A stretch of DNA of 64,000 nucleotides from Methanococcoides methylutens MM1 (GTDB lineage: Archaea; Halobacteriota; Methanosarcinia; Methanosarcinales; Methanosarcinaceae), in contig NZ_CP009518.1 in NCBI RefSeq assembly GCF_000970325.1, forward strand, positions 310,001 through 374,000, in the 5' to 3' direction. Each line of letters starts with the position of its first letter. The stretch's first letter is position 1. This document shows, piece after piece, positions 25,529 through 35,247 of the stretch. The notes below the pieces were generated by a model, which did not search any database, was not told where the DNA came from, and saw only the letters and a list, made by a program, of their open reading frames with translations. Position numbers and translations under genes: made by a program.

Positions 25529-25862
25529 TTTCTACACCTCTGCTCGTGGAATGTATCTGGTATTATGGAATTTATGATATACATCTTTTGGCAAAGAGAT
25601 TTTTTCTAACTTATTTTTCTTCTGGACTTACACTGGTAACAAAGTTGAATACATTTATCTCATTATTATAATGATGAATACATTTGTTTGTTACCACGTT
25701 TGTTATCAGCAATGTTACATTGGTATCCAATTGTAGGTGTAAAAAGCATTATTAACTGAGAACTCCATACTATTGGTTTACTCGTATAGAGGTCTTTCCC
25801 GCATTATAATATGGCTACTGAATGCGATTATTATTTTTTCAGTTGCTGAGGGGATTTGTGTG
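25529..25862. promoter_or_regulatory. Control region of the redoxin-nrdD-nrdG operon
   Basis: This 334-base stretch holds no gene I can support. It contains a perfect inverted pair TGGTAACAAA (25634-25643) / TTTGTTACCA (25687-25696), a third copy TTTGTTATCA (25699-25708), a direct repeat TGAATACATTT (25645-25655 and 25675-25685), and a central palindrome CATTATTATAATG (25661-25673). ATTATAATAT at 25803-25812 is a likely TATA box. The layout suggests a cooperative operator for the ribonucleotide reductase genes. Confidence 0.6.
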
Positions 25863-26159
25863 ATGGGTCTCTTGATTATGTTTAAAGATCAAACGGATGG
25901 AAGAACTATGCCTGGTGTAATTATCTATACAACGGAAACATGCCCGAAATGTGTGCAGCTGAAGAAGGTACTCAAAGCGAAAGATGTGACTTTCACTGAG
26001 GCTGACATGTCAACTCCTGAATCATTGACAGAGTTGCGTGTCAATGGAGTATTCACTGTTACAGCTCCGGTGTTACAGATAGAAGATGACTTCCTGACAT
26101 ATGACGAGCTCTTTAACAGCGAGGGCGTGAACCTCGATTCATTAAAGGATATATTATGA
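25863..26159 (+). CDS. Glutaredoxin-like protein linked to NrdD
   Basis: This is a small redoxin with the fold start GVIIYTTETCPKCVQLKKVL and CPKC active site near residues 24-27, then VTAPVLQIEDDFL with the cis-proline that follows the active site. It lies 10 bases before nrdD and probably supplies electrons to it; a class III reductase that uses a redoxin instead of formate is known from Methanosarcina. I chose ATG 25863 (GAGGGG nine bases upstream). ATG 25908, starting MPGVIIYTT, is a good alternative and would give a minimal redoxin. The earlier in-frame hydrophobic stretch is most likely untranslated leader. Confidence 0.8.
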   Translation: MGLLIMFKDQTDGRTMPGVIIYTTETCPKCVQLKKVLKAKDVTFTEADMSTPESLTELRVNGVFTVTAPVLQIEDDFLTYDELFNSEGVNLDSLKDIL

Positions 26160-26169
26160 AGGTGGTCAT

Positions 26170-28557
26170 TTGACATCTAATACAAAGCTGATCGATGATC
26201 CCGAAGGGGAAATAGAAGTGGGTACAAAGGAAAAGACGCAGGATGCAGGCAATATGGAAGATGGGATGATGCCTCTTACTGAACCACAGTCAATGCAGCA
26301 GACACTTGATGGCCAGTTTATCTCAACAATGCCAAAGGTCAGGACGACCGATGGGCATATGGTGAACTGGGATCGCAATATTGTGGTCAACCAGTTGCTC
26401 AAGGAAACTACACTTAGCGAGTGGTACCACGGAATTGATTCCATTACTAAAGAGGAAGCTCATGAGATTGCCAGGGAGACCGAGAAACGTGTCCGCAGCA
26501 TGAACATCAAGTTCCTCTCAGGTCCGCTTATCAGGGAACTTGTAAATATGATCCTGCTGGAGCGCGGCCATCTTGAATGGCGTAATATCTCAACAAGGGT
26601 AGGTTCTCCTGTTTTCGATGCATGTGAGATCGACCAGGGTTCAGGCTTTGAGGCCAATGAGAATGCCAATTTGCAGGAAAATGCTGAGACCTCCCACAAG
26701 AAGAAAGCTGACAAGATCTCTAAGGAACAGTACCTGCTGTTGCTCCCGCCAAAGGTAGCAGACCTTCACCTCAACGGTGACCTTCACATTCATGACCTTG
26801 AGTACTTCGGTACCCGCGCTTTCTGTCAGGACTGGGACCTGAGGTATTTCTTCTACTACGGACTGATGCCTGACGGTTCAGGCGCAAAGGCAAGCGTTGC
26901 AGGCCCTTCCATGAAAGCAGAGGTCGCAATGCTCCACGCCGTCAAGGCCCTCGGAAGCGCCCAGACCAACTTTGCAGGTGGACAGGGATTCTACAACTTC
27001 CTTACTTTCTGTGCTCCATACTTTGAAGGCAAGTCTTACAAGGAGATAGAGCAGCTCATGCAGATGTTCGTCTATGAGATGACACAGATGATGGTGGCCC
27101 GTGGTGGTCAGCTCGTGTTCTCCTCAGTGCAGCTCTCTCCAGGTGTCCCGAAGATGTGGAAGGACAAACCTGTGGTCTACAGGGGTCGTGTCTGGGACGG
27201 TACCGACGGTACTGACAGGCGTGTCTACGGTGACTATGAGCGTGAGGTAAGGCTTGGATTCCAGGCACTCATGAACGTCATGCTTGAGGGCGACTACTGG
27301 GGTAAACCATTCAACTTCCCGAAACCGGAGATCTCCATTGAGCCTGATTTCATGGTAGAGGATGAGATGTTCAACCGTGCACATCCGGACCTCCCAACAT
27401 ATGATGAGCTTTATGATCTCACTTTTGAACTTACAGCAAAATACGGAACTCCTTACTTTGACAACCAGCTTCCTGAATACAGGGGAGCAGGCGAGGGAAT
27501 CTCCTGTTACCAGTGCTGCGCATACCAGTTCTCAGCAACTCCTGAAGAGGATGCTGAGTTCGAGGACAAGATGTACTTTAAGGATGGTAAGCACTTCTCC
27601 ATGGGTTCCTGGCAGGTAGTTTCACTGAACTGCCCTAGGGCTGGATATGAGGCAGACGGGGATGACCAGAAACTGTTCGCTCACCTGAAACACCTCATGG
27701 ATGAGGCAATGGATGTGTTCAGTACAAAGGTCAAATGGATGACACCTATCATTGAGAATGGAAGGATGCCATTTGCAACACAGCAGCCAAAGGACCCGGT
27801 AACCGGTAAGAAAGGCGCAATTGCTGTGGATATCGATTCCCTTGTGTTCACCATCGGTGTTGTAGGTCTTAATGAGATGGTCCAGTATCACACAGGATCA
27901 CAGATGCATGAGTCAAAGGCAGCTTTCAAGGTTGGTATCCGTGCCATGACCGAGATGGAGATGTACGGAAGGGAGCTTTCCCAGAAGTACGGTATGGAGA
28001 TCGCTCTTGCAAGAACACCTGCAGAGACCACAGGCCAGAGGTTCGCAGTTTCCGATATGCTCCACGAGGAATACCGTGAAAAGGTCCTTTCCGTTGTAAA
28101 AGGCGATGTAAAGGCAGCAGTTGAGGGCATCAAGAACACTCACGACCTGCCGGTATACTACACCAATGGTACTCACGTACCACCTGGGGCAGATGTTTCC
28201 CTGATAGACAGGATCAACATCGAGCATGTGTTCTTCCCTATCGTTGACGGTGGAGATATCATGCACATCTGGATGGGTGAGGGTTCACCTGATGCAAAGG
28301 GCTTGAAGGAGTTTGCAATGAACATTGCAAGGAACACCCAGGTAGGATACTTTGCTTTCACCAAGGACATGACGGTCTGTATGGATGATTTCCACATGAT
28401 GTCAGGCCTTAAGGATGCCTGTGAGAACTGTGGTTCAGATCATGTTGAACAGCTCTCAAGGGTCACCGGATACATTCAGGCTGTAGGTGGCTGGAATGCT
28501 GCAAAGAAGCAGGAGCTGGAAGATCGTAAGCGCTACGCTTCAGCTGACATGATCTGA
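26170..28557 (+). CDS. nrdD: Anaerobic (class III) ribonucleotide reductase NrdD, long form
   Basis: This glycyl-radical enzyme reduces ribonucleoside triphosphates for DNA synthesis. The 795-residue protein has an ATP-cone-like N-terminal region (VRTTDGHMVNWDRNIVVNQL, ~57-76), the ten-stranded barrel with GISCYQCCAYQFS near 440 carrying the thiyl cysteine region, a C-terminal CENCG zinc site and the radical loop RVTGYIQAVGGWN (Gly of RVTGY). The start is TTG 26170, preceded by AGGTGGTC. It is co-transcribed with a redoxin and the activase NrdG. A second, shorter NrdD is encoded at 39968-41776. Confidence 0.95.
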   Translation: MTSNTKLIDDPEGEIEVGTKEKTQDAGNMEDGMMPLTEPQSMQQTLDGQFISTMPKVRTTDGHMVNWDRNIVVNQLLKETTLSEWYHGIDSITKEEAHEIARETEKRVRSMNIKFLSGPLIRELVNMILLERGHLEWRNISTRVGSPVFDACEIDQGSGFEANENANLQENAETSHKKKADKISKEQYLLLLPPKVADLHLNGDLHIHDLEYFGTRAFCQDWDLRYFFYYGLMPDGSGAKASVAGPSMKAEVAMLHAVKALGSAQTNFAGGQGFYNFLTFCAPYFEGKSYKEIEQLMQMFVYEMTQMMVARGGQLVFSSVQLSPGVPKMWKDKPVVYRGRVWDGTDGTDRRVYGDYEREVRLGFQALMNVMLEGDYWGKPFNFPKPEISIEPDFMVEDEMFNRAHPDLPTYDELYDLTFELTAKYGTPYFDNQLPEYRGAGEGISCYQCCAYQFSATPEEDAEFEDKMYFKDGKHFSMGSWQVVSLNCPRAGYEADGDDQKLFAHLKHLMDEAMDVFSTKVKWMTPIIENGRMPFATQQPKDPVTGKKGAIAVDIDSLVFTIGVVGLNEMVQYHTGSQMHESKAAFKVGIRAMTEMEMYGRELSQKYGMEIALARTPAETTGQRFAVSDMLHEEYREKVLSVVKGDVKAAVEGIKNTHDLPVYYTNGTHVPPGADVSLIDRINIEHVFFPIVDGGDIMHIWMGEGSPDAKGLKEFAMNIARNTQVGYFAFTKDMTVCMDDFHMMSGLKDACENCGSDHVEQLSRVTGYIQAVGGWNAAKKQELEDRKRYASADMI

Positions 28558-28579
28558 TATATCGGATGTCTGGTATCTG

Positions 28580-29359
28580 ATGAAAGTGAACTTTGGGGAG
28601 ATCATCCCCATTTCTACTGTTGACTGGCACGGAAAAGCGTCAGTCGTCCTTTTTTTACGTAATTGTCCTTACAGGTGTCCATATTGCCAGAACTATGAGA
28701 TCCTCACAGGTTCTGATATGCTTGAAGCAAAGGAGCTTGAAGCAAAGATCGATTCATCTTCCCTGTTTGTGAGCAGTGTTGTTTTCTCAGGCGGTGAACC
28801 TCTTGTGCAAAAGAAAGCCGTGATGCACCTTGCTGCCTATGCAAAGAAGAAAAAGCTGCTTGTGGGCATTCATACGAACGGATACTATCCGGAAGTTGTG
28901 GAGGAACTGATCGATGGCAGTCTTGTGGACAAGTTCTTCATTGACGTCAAGGCTCCTCTGGACGATCCTGATATGTACGGTAAAGCCATCGGGTATGGTG
29001 ATGATCCGGTTGTTCCTGACCCTTCAGAGGTCGTTGAGAAAGTAAATCGGACAATAGCCATTGTCACGGACAGGAAGATGGAATATGAATTGCGTACCAC
29101 TGCAATACGTGGTTTTGTAGGTGATCCGGATGATATTGCAGCGATAGCAAGTTCCATTGTGCCGTATGTTTCGGTCTCGGATGCTCCGTATGTTATCCAG
29201 CAGGGACTGCCAGCTCATTCAATGAGGGAGGATCTGCGTGATATCGTGCCTTTCTCCCGTGAGGAAATGCTGGAACTTGCCGGACGTGCTCACGAGTTTG
29301 TCGACAATGTATGGATCAGGACAAAAGAAGGTGGCAACGAGCAGGTTAACTTCGAATGA
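28580..29359 (+). CDS. nrdG: Anaerobic ribonucleotide reductase activating protein NrdG
   Basis: NrdG is a radical-SAM enzyme that installs the glycyl radical on NrdD. The 259-residue protein has the cluster motif CPYRCPYC (CxxxCxxC) near residues 29-36, FSGGEPLVQ near 69 and GIHTNGYYP near 95, as in the archaeal/pyruvate-formate-lyase-activase-like type. It is longer than bacterial NrdG. It lies 22 bases after nrdD. It may also serve the second NrdD, which has no activase gene beside it. Confidence 0.92.
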   Translation: MKVNFGEIIPISTVDWHGKASVVLFLRNCPYRCPYCQNYEILTGSDMLEAKELEAKIDSSSLFVSSVVFSGGEPLVQKKAVMHLAAYAKKKKLLVGIHTNGYYPEVVEELIDGSLVDKFFIDVKAPLDDPDMYGKAIGYGDDPVVPDPSEVVEKVNRTIAIVTDRKMEYELRTTAIRGFVGDPDDIAAIASSIVPYVSVSDAPYVIQQGLPAHSMREDLRDIVPFSREEMLELAGRAHEFVDNVWIRTKEGGNEQVNFE

Positions 29360-29432
29360 ATCTGAAGTTTAAGTAATTCTTTTATATGTTCGCCGTATAG
29401 CTCTATTTATACAGTTGTAAGGAGCTATCAAC

Positions 29433-30308
29433 ATGAAGCGAACATATCCATTACTATTTATTTTCCTGCTAACCTGCGTTATTGCGGCAGGATGCCTCTC
29501 ATCGGACACTAATACGCAGTATGCACCGCAGGAAGAGAGCTTTTCCTTTGGGAACGATATGGCCAAAATGGCCCTTGATGATGAATGGGATGTTGCCCGT
29601 GACAGTCCGTCCAGTGTGGCAGACAGTGGTGAATCCTCAGGCAGCAGCATAACTCGTAAGGTGATCACCACTTCTGATGTTTCCCTTGAGGTAAATGATG
29701 CTCAGGAAGCCATTGATTCGATTGCTGCTATTGCTTTCGAATATGATGGTTATGTTTCTTCTTCATCTGTCTATGATACCTACTATGGTGACGGTGAGAG
29801 CATGGCTGGATATGTTACCATCCGTATTCCGGCTGCTGATCACGACATCGTGATCAACGATATTGAAGCTCTCGGAAAGGTGACCTCAAAGAGCACCAGT
29901 GGAGTCGATGTGACCGAGGAGTACATCGATGTGGAGGCACGTCTGTCAAATCTGGAAAAACAGGAACAGCGCCTTCAGGAGATCCTTGAAATGGCCACAA
30001 CCGTTGAAGAGGTCCTCGAGGTTGAGAAGGAACTTGGACGTGTTCGCGGTGAGATCGAAAGCCTTACGGGACGTCTCAATTACCTTAATGACAGGATCGA
30101 CTTCTCCACAATAACAGTAAGTGTCTCTGAGCCCCGCAACATAACCCACTCATGGGGACTTCGTGATGCACTGTCCGATTCGGTACGTGGTTTCATCGGC
30201 AGTGTCAATGGAATCATAGTTTTCATCGGAGTTGCTCTTCCAATTGTGATATTCCTGACAGTTGTTGGAAGTGTAGTTATATTCGTTAAGAGAAGGGTGT
30301 GGAGATAA
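29433..30308 (+). CDS. DUF4349 membrane lipoprotein
   Basis: The 291-residue protein starts with a lipoprotein signal (lipobox IAAGC, Cys21). It has an external domain typical of DUF4349 (ITTSDVSLEVNDAQEAID, then YVTIRIPAADHD), a coiled coil (~165-215) and a C-terminal membrane helix (~255-280) followed by KRRVWR. It is thus held at both ends on the outer face of the cell membrane. The family's function is unknown. TTTTATATG upstream and AGGAG nine bases before the ATG define its promoter and ribosome-binding site. Confidence 0.85.
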   Translation: MKRTYPLLFIFLLTCVIAAGCLSSDTNTQYAPQEESFSFGNDMAKMALDDEWDVARDSPSSVADSGESSGSSITRKVITTSDVSLEVNDAQEAIDSIAAIAFEYDGYVSSSSVYDTYYGDGESMAGYVTIRIPAADHDIVINDIEALGKVTSKSTSGVDVTEEYIDVEARLSNLEKQEQRLQEILEMATTVEEVLEVEKELGRVRGEIESLTGRLNYLNDRIDFSTITVSVSEPRNITHSWGLRDALSDSVRGFIGSVNGIIVFIGVALPIVIFLTVVGSVVIFVKRRVWR

Positions 30309-30368
30309 CTCCCTTTCCCTGCTTTTTTACCGCATTGATATTAAATATTAAAACGATATGGTACTTTT

Positions 30369-31364
30369 ATGGACAGGTCTGATCTTATTTCCAGTATAGC
30401 TGAACGTGAACTTGTTTCCAGACTATGCGGTATCTTCAGTCAGGATGAATGTGGTTCCATTATGGCAGGTGCAGGAAAGGATGACTGTGCTGTCCTTGAT
30501 GTTTCGGAGGATGAATGTCTTGTCATTACCACGGACATGCTGCACCGGATGACCGATTTTCCTGACATCATGACTCCCTGGCAGATCGGCTGGATGTCCG
30601 CTGCTGTGAACCTGAGTGATGTGGCTTCCATGGGTGCAAAACCTGTGGGTTTCCTTTCCGCTTTCGGTGTCACGGAAGATATGCAGCTTGGTGAGGCCGA
30701 GGATATTTCCCGTGGTATGGATGCCTGTGCAAAGTTCTGTGATACGTCTGTGATCGGCGGGGACATCGATCTCCACGACGAGCTTACAATAACAGGAACC
30801 GCCCTCGGGATGGTAAAGAAAGAACATCTTCTGAGAAGGACCGGGGCAAAACCAGGAGACCTTGTCTGTGTTACAGGAAATACAGGCTCAGCGGGCGCCG
30901 CACTGCTGGCCATCCAGCACGATCTTGATGTTAGTGATGAACTGCTTAATACATTGCTTGAACCTGTACCGCGCACGGACGAGGGCCAGAAGCTTGCAGC
31001 TACCGATGCGGTCACTTCCATGATGGATACAAGCGATGGTCTTGCGATGTCTCTCTATGATCTCATGGACGCCAATGGAACCGGTTTCAGGATATATGAA
31101 GACAAAATTCCGATAGACGATGAGGTCCGCTCTCTTGTCGGTGATGATGATGCGCTGGAACTTGCACTTTACACAGGTGGGGATTTTGAATTGCTTTTCA
31201 CGGTCTCACCTTCGATGCTGGAAGCCGCAAAATCCGTTTGTTATTTAAATGTTGTAGGCGAAGTTATTGATGACACTTTAATAACTATGATAAACAGAGG
31301 GGATACAGAAGTTTCGATATATCGAAAAGGTTATGTGCATTTAGGAAGATTTGATAACATATAA
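30369..31364 (+). CDS. thiL: Thiamine-monophosphate kinase
   Basis: ThiL phosphorylates thiamine monophosphate to the active diphosphate. The 331-residue protein has the AIR-synthase-like fold: GKDDCAVLDV near 36, the metal-binding TTDMLHRMTDF near 55, AAVNLSDVASMGAKPVGFL near 79, GGDIDLHDELTITGTALG near 125 and MDTSDGLAMSL near 219. Length is normal. It has its own short promoter region with TTAAATATTAAAA. The thiazole synthase Thi4 is also encoded in this window. Confidence 0.93.
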   Translation: MDRSDLISSIAERELVSRLCGIFSQDECGSIMAGAGKDDCAVLDVSEDECLVITTDMLHRMTDFPDIMTPWQIGWMSAAVNLSDVASMGAKPVGFLSAFGVTEDMQLGEAEDISRGMDACAKFCDTSVIGGDIDLHDELTITGTALGMVKKEHLLRRTGAKPGDLVCVTGNTGSAGAALLAIQHDLDVSDELLNTLLEPVPRTDEGQKLAATDAVTSMMDTSDGLAMSLYDLMDANGTGFRIYEDKIPIDDEVRSLVGDDDALELALYTGGDFELLFTVSPSMLEAAKSVCYLNVVGEVIDDTLITMINRGDTEVSIYRKGYVHLGRFDNI

Positions 31365-31390
31365 TCATATAATATTCGGAGAACTAAACT

Positions 31391-34300
31391 ATGAATAAAG
31401 GTTTAAAATTATTATTAATGAGTTTGCTCATCGTTGGGATGGGCTGTGGGGTGGCGATGGCCGCAGACCCTATATTATCTGATAGTAGCGTAATGCCAGA
31501 TGGTGGGGATACAACAGATAATTTTGTATTCCGGGTCAACTTCTCAGATGCAGATAATGATCCTGCTGTTTATGTGAAATTGATACTTGGAGGCAATGAG
31601 TACACCTTATCAGAAGATGACTCTGGTGATACTAATACTTCAAATGGCAAATTCTTTTCAATCGATGTCGGTACTTTAGCTGAAGGCGATTACAATTATA
31701 ATTTCTCAGCTTTTTCTAATGGTACTGGGATATCTGATCAACTTCCTGATGTATTATCAGTTGCAGGTGTGAATAACCCTCCTGAATTGACCAATGAGAA
31801 GATTTTCCCATCTGATTCAGGAACACCTTCTACAGAGTTTTCCTTCAATATTACTTATTCAGATACTGAAAATGAAGCTCCTTCTTATGTGAAAATTGAA
31901 CTTGATGGGACACTTCATGACATGGAGCGTGTTAATCCTACAGATACTAATTATGCGGGCGGAGTTGAATATTTCTACAATGCTGATACAACTTTCGAAG
32001 AAGGTAGCTATGACTACGAATTTGTTACTGAAAATGGAAATTCCTCTGAGGTAAGGAGTAATCTATTCTCATTCTCATCAACAGTAGCAGATCACGAACC
32101 TAAACTTACTGATATTGAAGTAGAAGGAATACCTGATAATTCCGTAGGATCAACTTTTTTCTTCAATGTAACGTATACTGATCAGGAAAACACGGAGCCT
32201 ACCTACATATATGTCAACATTGACGGTGAAAACAAAACAATGTCAAAGGTAGATGACTCTGATGATACCTACTCTGGTAGTGGTGTTGATTACTCTTACA
32301 ACACTACACTTTCAGAAACCAAAGAATATACGTATTATTTCCTGACTTCTGATGGTGCTTTTGATGTTGATACAGATGAAGCCACTTTGGAAGTCCAGTC
32401 AAAGACTTTCTATTCAGGTGACCGTATCTGGGAAGAAGGAATCCAGTCTGATGAAGAATACACCTGGAATTTCTTGAGTTATTCAGGATTCTATTATGAC
32501 CTTGACACAGGCGAAGGTTCCGAATCCATGACCATCAAAGACATTGATCGAAAGATCAATGATGGTGACCTTGAATATGAAACAACCGTTATTCCGACAG
32601 GATTTGAATACAATGGCTGGAATGAATACGAGGTCATAGGTTTCATGGCCGAGAAGTATTTTGCCGGCTACCCCGAAAATGCATTTGGTGACAACAATGA
32701 TGCTGTGAGCATGATGTCCAGAGGTCAGCTTTCGAAGGTCTTGATCGATAATGATGACAAGGAATCTATTTTTTCAGGTGCAGGACTTGTACTTGAGGAT
32801 GGATATGTTCTAAATGTTGTAGAGGTAGACATCAACGGTGACAGTGTATACGGTATATTGTCAAAGGATGGAGATGAGGTTGATGAGTTTATCCTTTCTT
32901 CAGGTGATACATACATCTATGAGAAAGACCTTGGTTCTGTTGATGATGTTCCTATAATTGCCGTTAACTTCGATGAGATCTTTAGTGGTGTTGAAACAAA
33001 TGCCGTTTTCATAGAGGGTATCTTCCAGATCTCAGATGAATATGTTGAGATCGAATCAGGTGATGAATTCGGAGCAATGGAAATTGATACAGTTACTTCT
33101 AAGAGGATCGAGATGTCAAATGAAAGAGATATCTCACTTGGTGAAGGGGATATTGTCGACATTATGGGCAAATTAAAGTTCATTGTTGCAGATGATGACA
33201 CCTTAAGGTTTGCACCATTCGTTGATATGACCGATCCAGGTACTTACGAACTAAGAGGTACTGTTGTAGAGGATGCAGGTTTCAACTGGACACCTTTGAA
33301 TTTCGAAGGTTTCTACTACAACATTGATGAAGGTATAGGTACTGAAACCCTTGAAGTCCTAACTCTTGATGGTAATAAGATCGATGAGGGTGATCTTGTC
33401 TATACCACCACTCCTGAGTCAGTCTCCTTTGAATACAATGGGTGGGAGGACTACGAGGTCATTGGTTTCATGGCGGAGAAGTATTTTGCCGGTTATCCTG
33501 AAGATGCATTCAACACCAATACCGATGCTGTCAGCCTTATGTCCAGAGGTCAGCTCTCACAGGTCCTTATTGATGAAGATGATAAGAAATCCGTGTTTGG
33601 TGGTACCTCACTTATTCTGGAAGAAGGTTATGCACTGGACATCATTGAGGTCGACATAAACGGTGACAAGGTCTTTGTAGAACTCACAAAGGACGGCGAT
33701 GAAGTAGATTCCACAGTTCTGTCTTCCGGAACCCCATATGTTTATGAAAGGGATCTGGGGGATGTTGATGATGTACCTATAATTGTCATCAATTTCGACG
33801 AGATATTCAGTGGTAGGGAATCCACAGCTGTTTTTATCAGAGGTATCTTCCAGATATCTGAAGATTATCTTGAGATAGAGGCTGGCGATGACTTTGATGA
33901 AATGACAGTATCTTCCATTACTTCAAACTATATCGAAATGGAAAATGAAGATTCCATATCACTTTCAGAGGGTGACGAGATAGAGGTCATGGGTGAGATC
34001 ATGTTCAAGGTCGCTGATGACGACGATGTTGTCCGCTACTATCCATTTGTTGAAGTAACCGTTGAACCGGATGAGGCGCTTGATGTTGAGGTCGACCCTG
34101 AGGTGACTGTTGAAGGCGATGAGGTCGTCATAACTGTAACATCACGTGGTTCCCTCATCAGTGATGCAACCGTCAAGGCAGGAAGTCTTACTCTTGGTAC
34201 CACAGACGATGAAGGTATAGTGGAATACGAGTTCTCCTCTGATGGCACTTATGAGATAACTGCTGAAAAGGACGGCTATGCTACAGGAACTGCTGAAGTT

Positions 34301-35026
34301 GAGGTAATCTCACCTGACGACCTGAGCAGGAAGATGAGCATCGAAGTCACTCCGGAGGTCATCTATGAGGGTAACCTTGTGACATTTACCATCGTAAAGG
34401 CCATTGGCGGAGATCCAATGGAGGATGTCAGGATTTCCCTTGATGGCAAGACCATCGGCCAGACCGGAAGTGACGGTGTTGTGACCGATGTTATTACTGA
34501 GCCAGGAATGCACAAGATCGTTGCTGAGAAGTCCGGTTTCCTTGATGCCGAACTGAACATCGAGGTCATTGAAATGCAGGCAAAATTCGAGTTCAGTGAG
34601 CTTGTACTTGATCCTATCGAGGTAAAGTCTGGAAAGGATGTGGCGATCACATTGAATGCTGTCAACAATGGTAATGCAGAGGGCAGCTACACAGTTGAAT
34701 TGAAGGTCAACGACAATGTGACCGATTTCCAGGAGATTACTCTCGGTGTGAACGAGACCACTGAGGTAACCTTCGACTACACTGCAGGTGAACCTGGAAG
34801 CTATCTTGTGAAGGTTGGTGGAATGACTGCAACCCTCGAAGTAGTTGAGGGGGTAAGTACAATCGTTTATCTGCTTGGAGGTATAGCAGTTGCAGTTCTT
34901 GGTGGTGCAGCATATCTTTTCACCGCAGGTGGCTGGACAATTGAGACTGCAGGTCCAAAGGCAAGTGAGGCAATGGCTGCACTTTCTGAGAGGATATCCA
35001 ACCTGCTTTCAAGAGGAAAAGAATAA
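31391..35026 (+). CDS. Large S-layer-family surface protein, two S-layer domains
   Basis: The 1211-residue exported protein has a signal peptide (cut near AMA-ADP, ~24) and three Ig-like repeats of ~100 residues (~25-335), each with an FxxNxTYxDxEN-type strand. Two Methanosarcinales S-layer (DUF1608) domains follow (~337-615 and ~616-890). Both share EVIGFMAEKYFAGYPE and MSRGQLS. Two carboxypeptidase-like/Ig modules and a CARDB-like module come next (~895-1150), then a membrane helix (~1156-1176) and a short cytoplasmic tail. It is strongly acidic, like surface proteins exposed to salt. Whether it is the main S-layer protein or a minor adhesin cannot be decided. GGAG precedes the ATG. Confidence 0.88.
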   Translation: MNKGLKLLLMSLLIVGMGCGVAMAADPILSDSSVMPDGGDTTDNFVFRVNFSDADNDPAVYVKLILGGNEYTLSEDDSGDTNTSNGKFFSIDVGTLAEGDYNYNFSAFSNGTGISDQLPDVLSVAGVNNPPELTNEKIFPSDSGTPSTEFSFNITYSDTENEAPSYVKIELDGTLHDMERVNPTDTNYAGGVEYFYNADTTFEEGSYDYEFVTENGNSSEVRSNLFSFSSTVADHEPKLTDIEVEGIPDNSVGSTFFFNVTYTDQENTEPTYIYVNIDGENKTMSKVDDSDDTYSGSGVDYSYNTTLSETKEYTYYFLTSDGAFDVDTDEATLEVQSKTFYSGDRIWEEGIQSDEEYTWNFLSYSGFYYDLDTGEGSESMTIKDIDRKINDGDLEYETTVIPTGFEYNGWNEYEVIGFMAEKYFAGYPENAFGDNNDAVSMMSRGQLSKVLIDNDDKESIFSGAGLVLEDGYVLNVVEVDINGDSVYGILSKDGDEVDEFILSSGDTYIYEKDLGSVDDVPIIAVNFDEIFSGVETNAVFIEGIFQISDEYVEIESGDEFGAMEIDTVTSKRIEMSNERDISLGEGDIVDIMGKLKFIVADDDTLRFAPFVDMTDPGTYELRGTVVEDAGFNWTPLNFEGFYYNIDEGIGTETLEVLTLDGNKIDEGDLVYTTTPESVSFEYNGWEDYEVIGFMAEKYFAGYPEDAFNTNTDAVSLMSRGQLSQVLIDEDDKKSVFGGTSLILEEGYALDIIEVDINGDKVFVELTKDGDEVDSTVLSSGTPYVYERDLGDVDDVPIIVINFDEIFSGRESTAVFIRGIFQISEDYLEIEAGDDFDEMTVSSITSNYIEMENEDSISLSEGDEIEVMGEIMFKVADDDDVVRYYPFVEVTVEPDEALDVEVDPEVTVEGDEVVITVTSRGSLISDATVKAGSLTLGTTDDEGIVEYEFSSDGTYEITAEKDGYATGTAEVEVISPDDLSRKMSIEVTPEVIYEGNLVTFTIVKAIGGDPMEDVRISLDGKTIGQTGSDGVVTDVITEPGMHKIVAEKSGFLDAELNIEVIEMQAKFEFSELVLDPIEVKSGKDVAITLNAVNNGNAEGSYTVELKVNDNVTDFQEITLGVNETTEVTFDYTAGEPGSYLVKVGGMTATLEVVEGVSTIVYLLGGIAVAVLGGAAYLFTAGGWTIETAGPKASEAMAALSERISNLLSRGKE
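32402..34060 (+). repeat. Tandem S-layer domain duplication inside the surface protein gene
   Basis: Two units (about 32402-33238 and 33239-34060) encode matching S-layer domains with long stretches of near-identical codons, for example around GGTCATAGGTTTCATGGC-like segments and the MSRGQLS motif. This is the internal pair typical of Methanosarcina S-layer proteins. Confidence 0.8.
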
Positions 35027-35247
35027 TCGAAAGTGAACTAATGGCCGGGCCTTTTAGTCCGGTAAGCTGCTGGCAGTATATGGTCGGCAGCCTCTCTTTT
35101 CTTTTTAACTATCACTAATTCCTGTTTATTTTTTTGGATTTTGATCAATTCATGGATCAATTGCTCTGGTCTTGCAGGAATAGAGCTATTGCTGGTTCAA
35201 TAATTGAATATGGCAAAATACGGGAGAGTAAAAAAGTTAAAGATCTT

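Noticed and set aside
25773-25862. N-terminal hydrophobic extension of the redoxin
   Set aside because: It spans the likely TATA box and leader; the redoxin fold starts after residue ~45 of that reading.
35040-35110. Terminator after the S-layer gene
   Set aside because: Short GCTGC/GCAGC and CCGG pairs precede a T-rich stretch, but the stems are weak and several foldings compete, so I do not call one.
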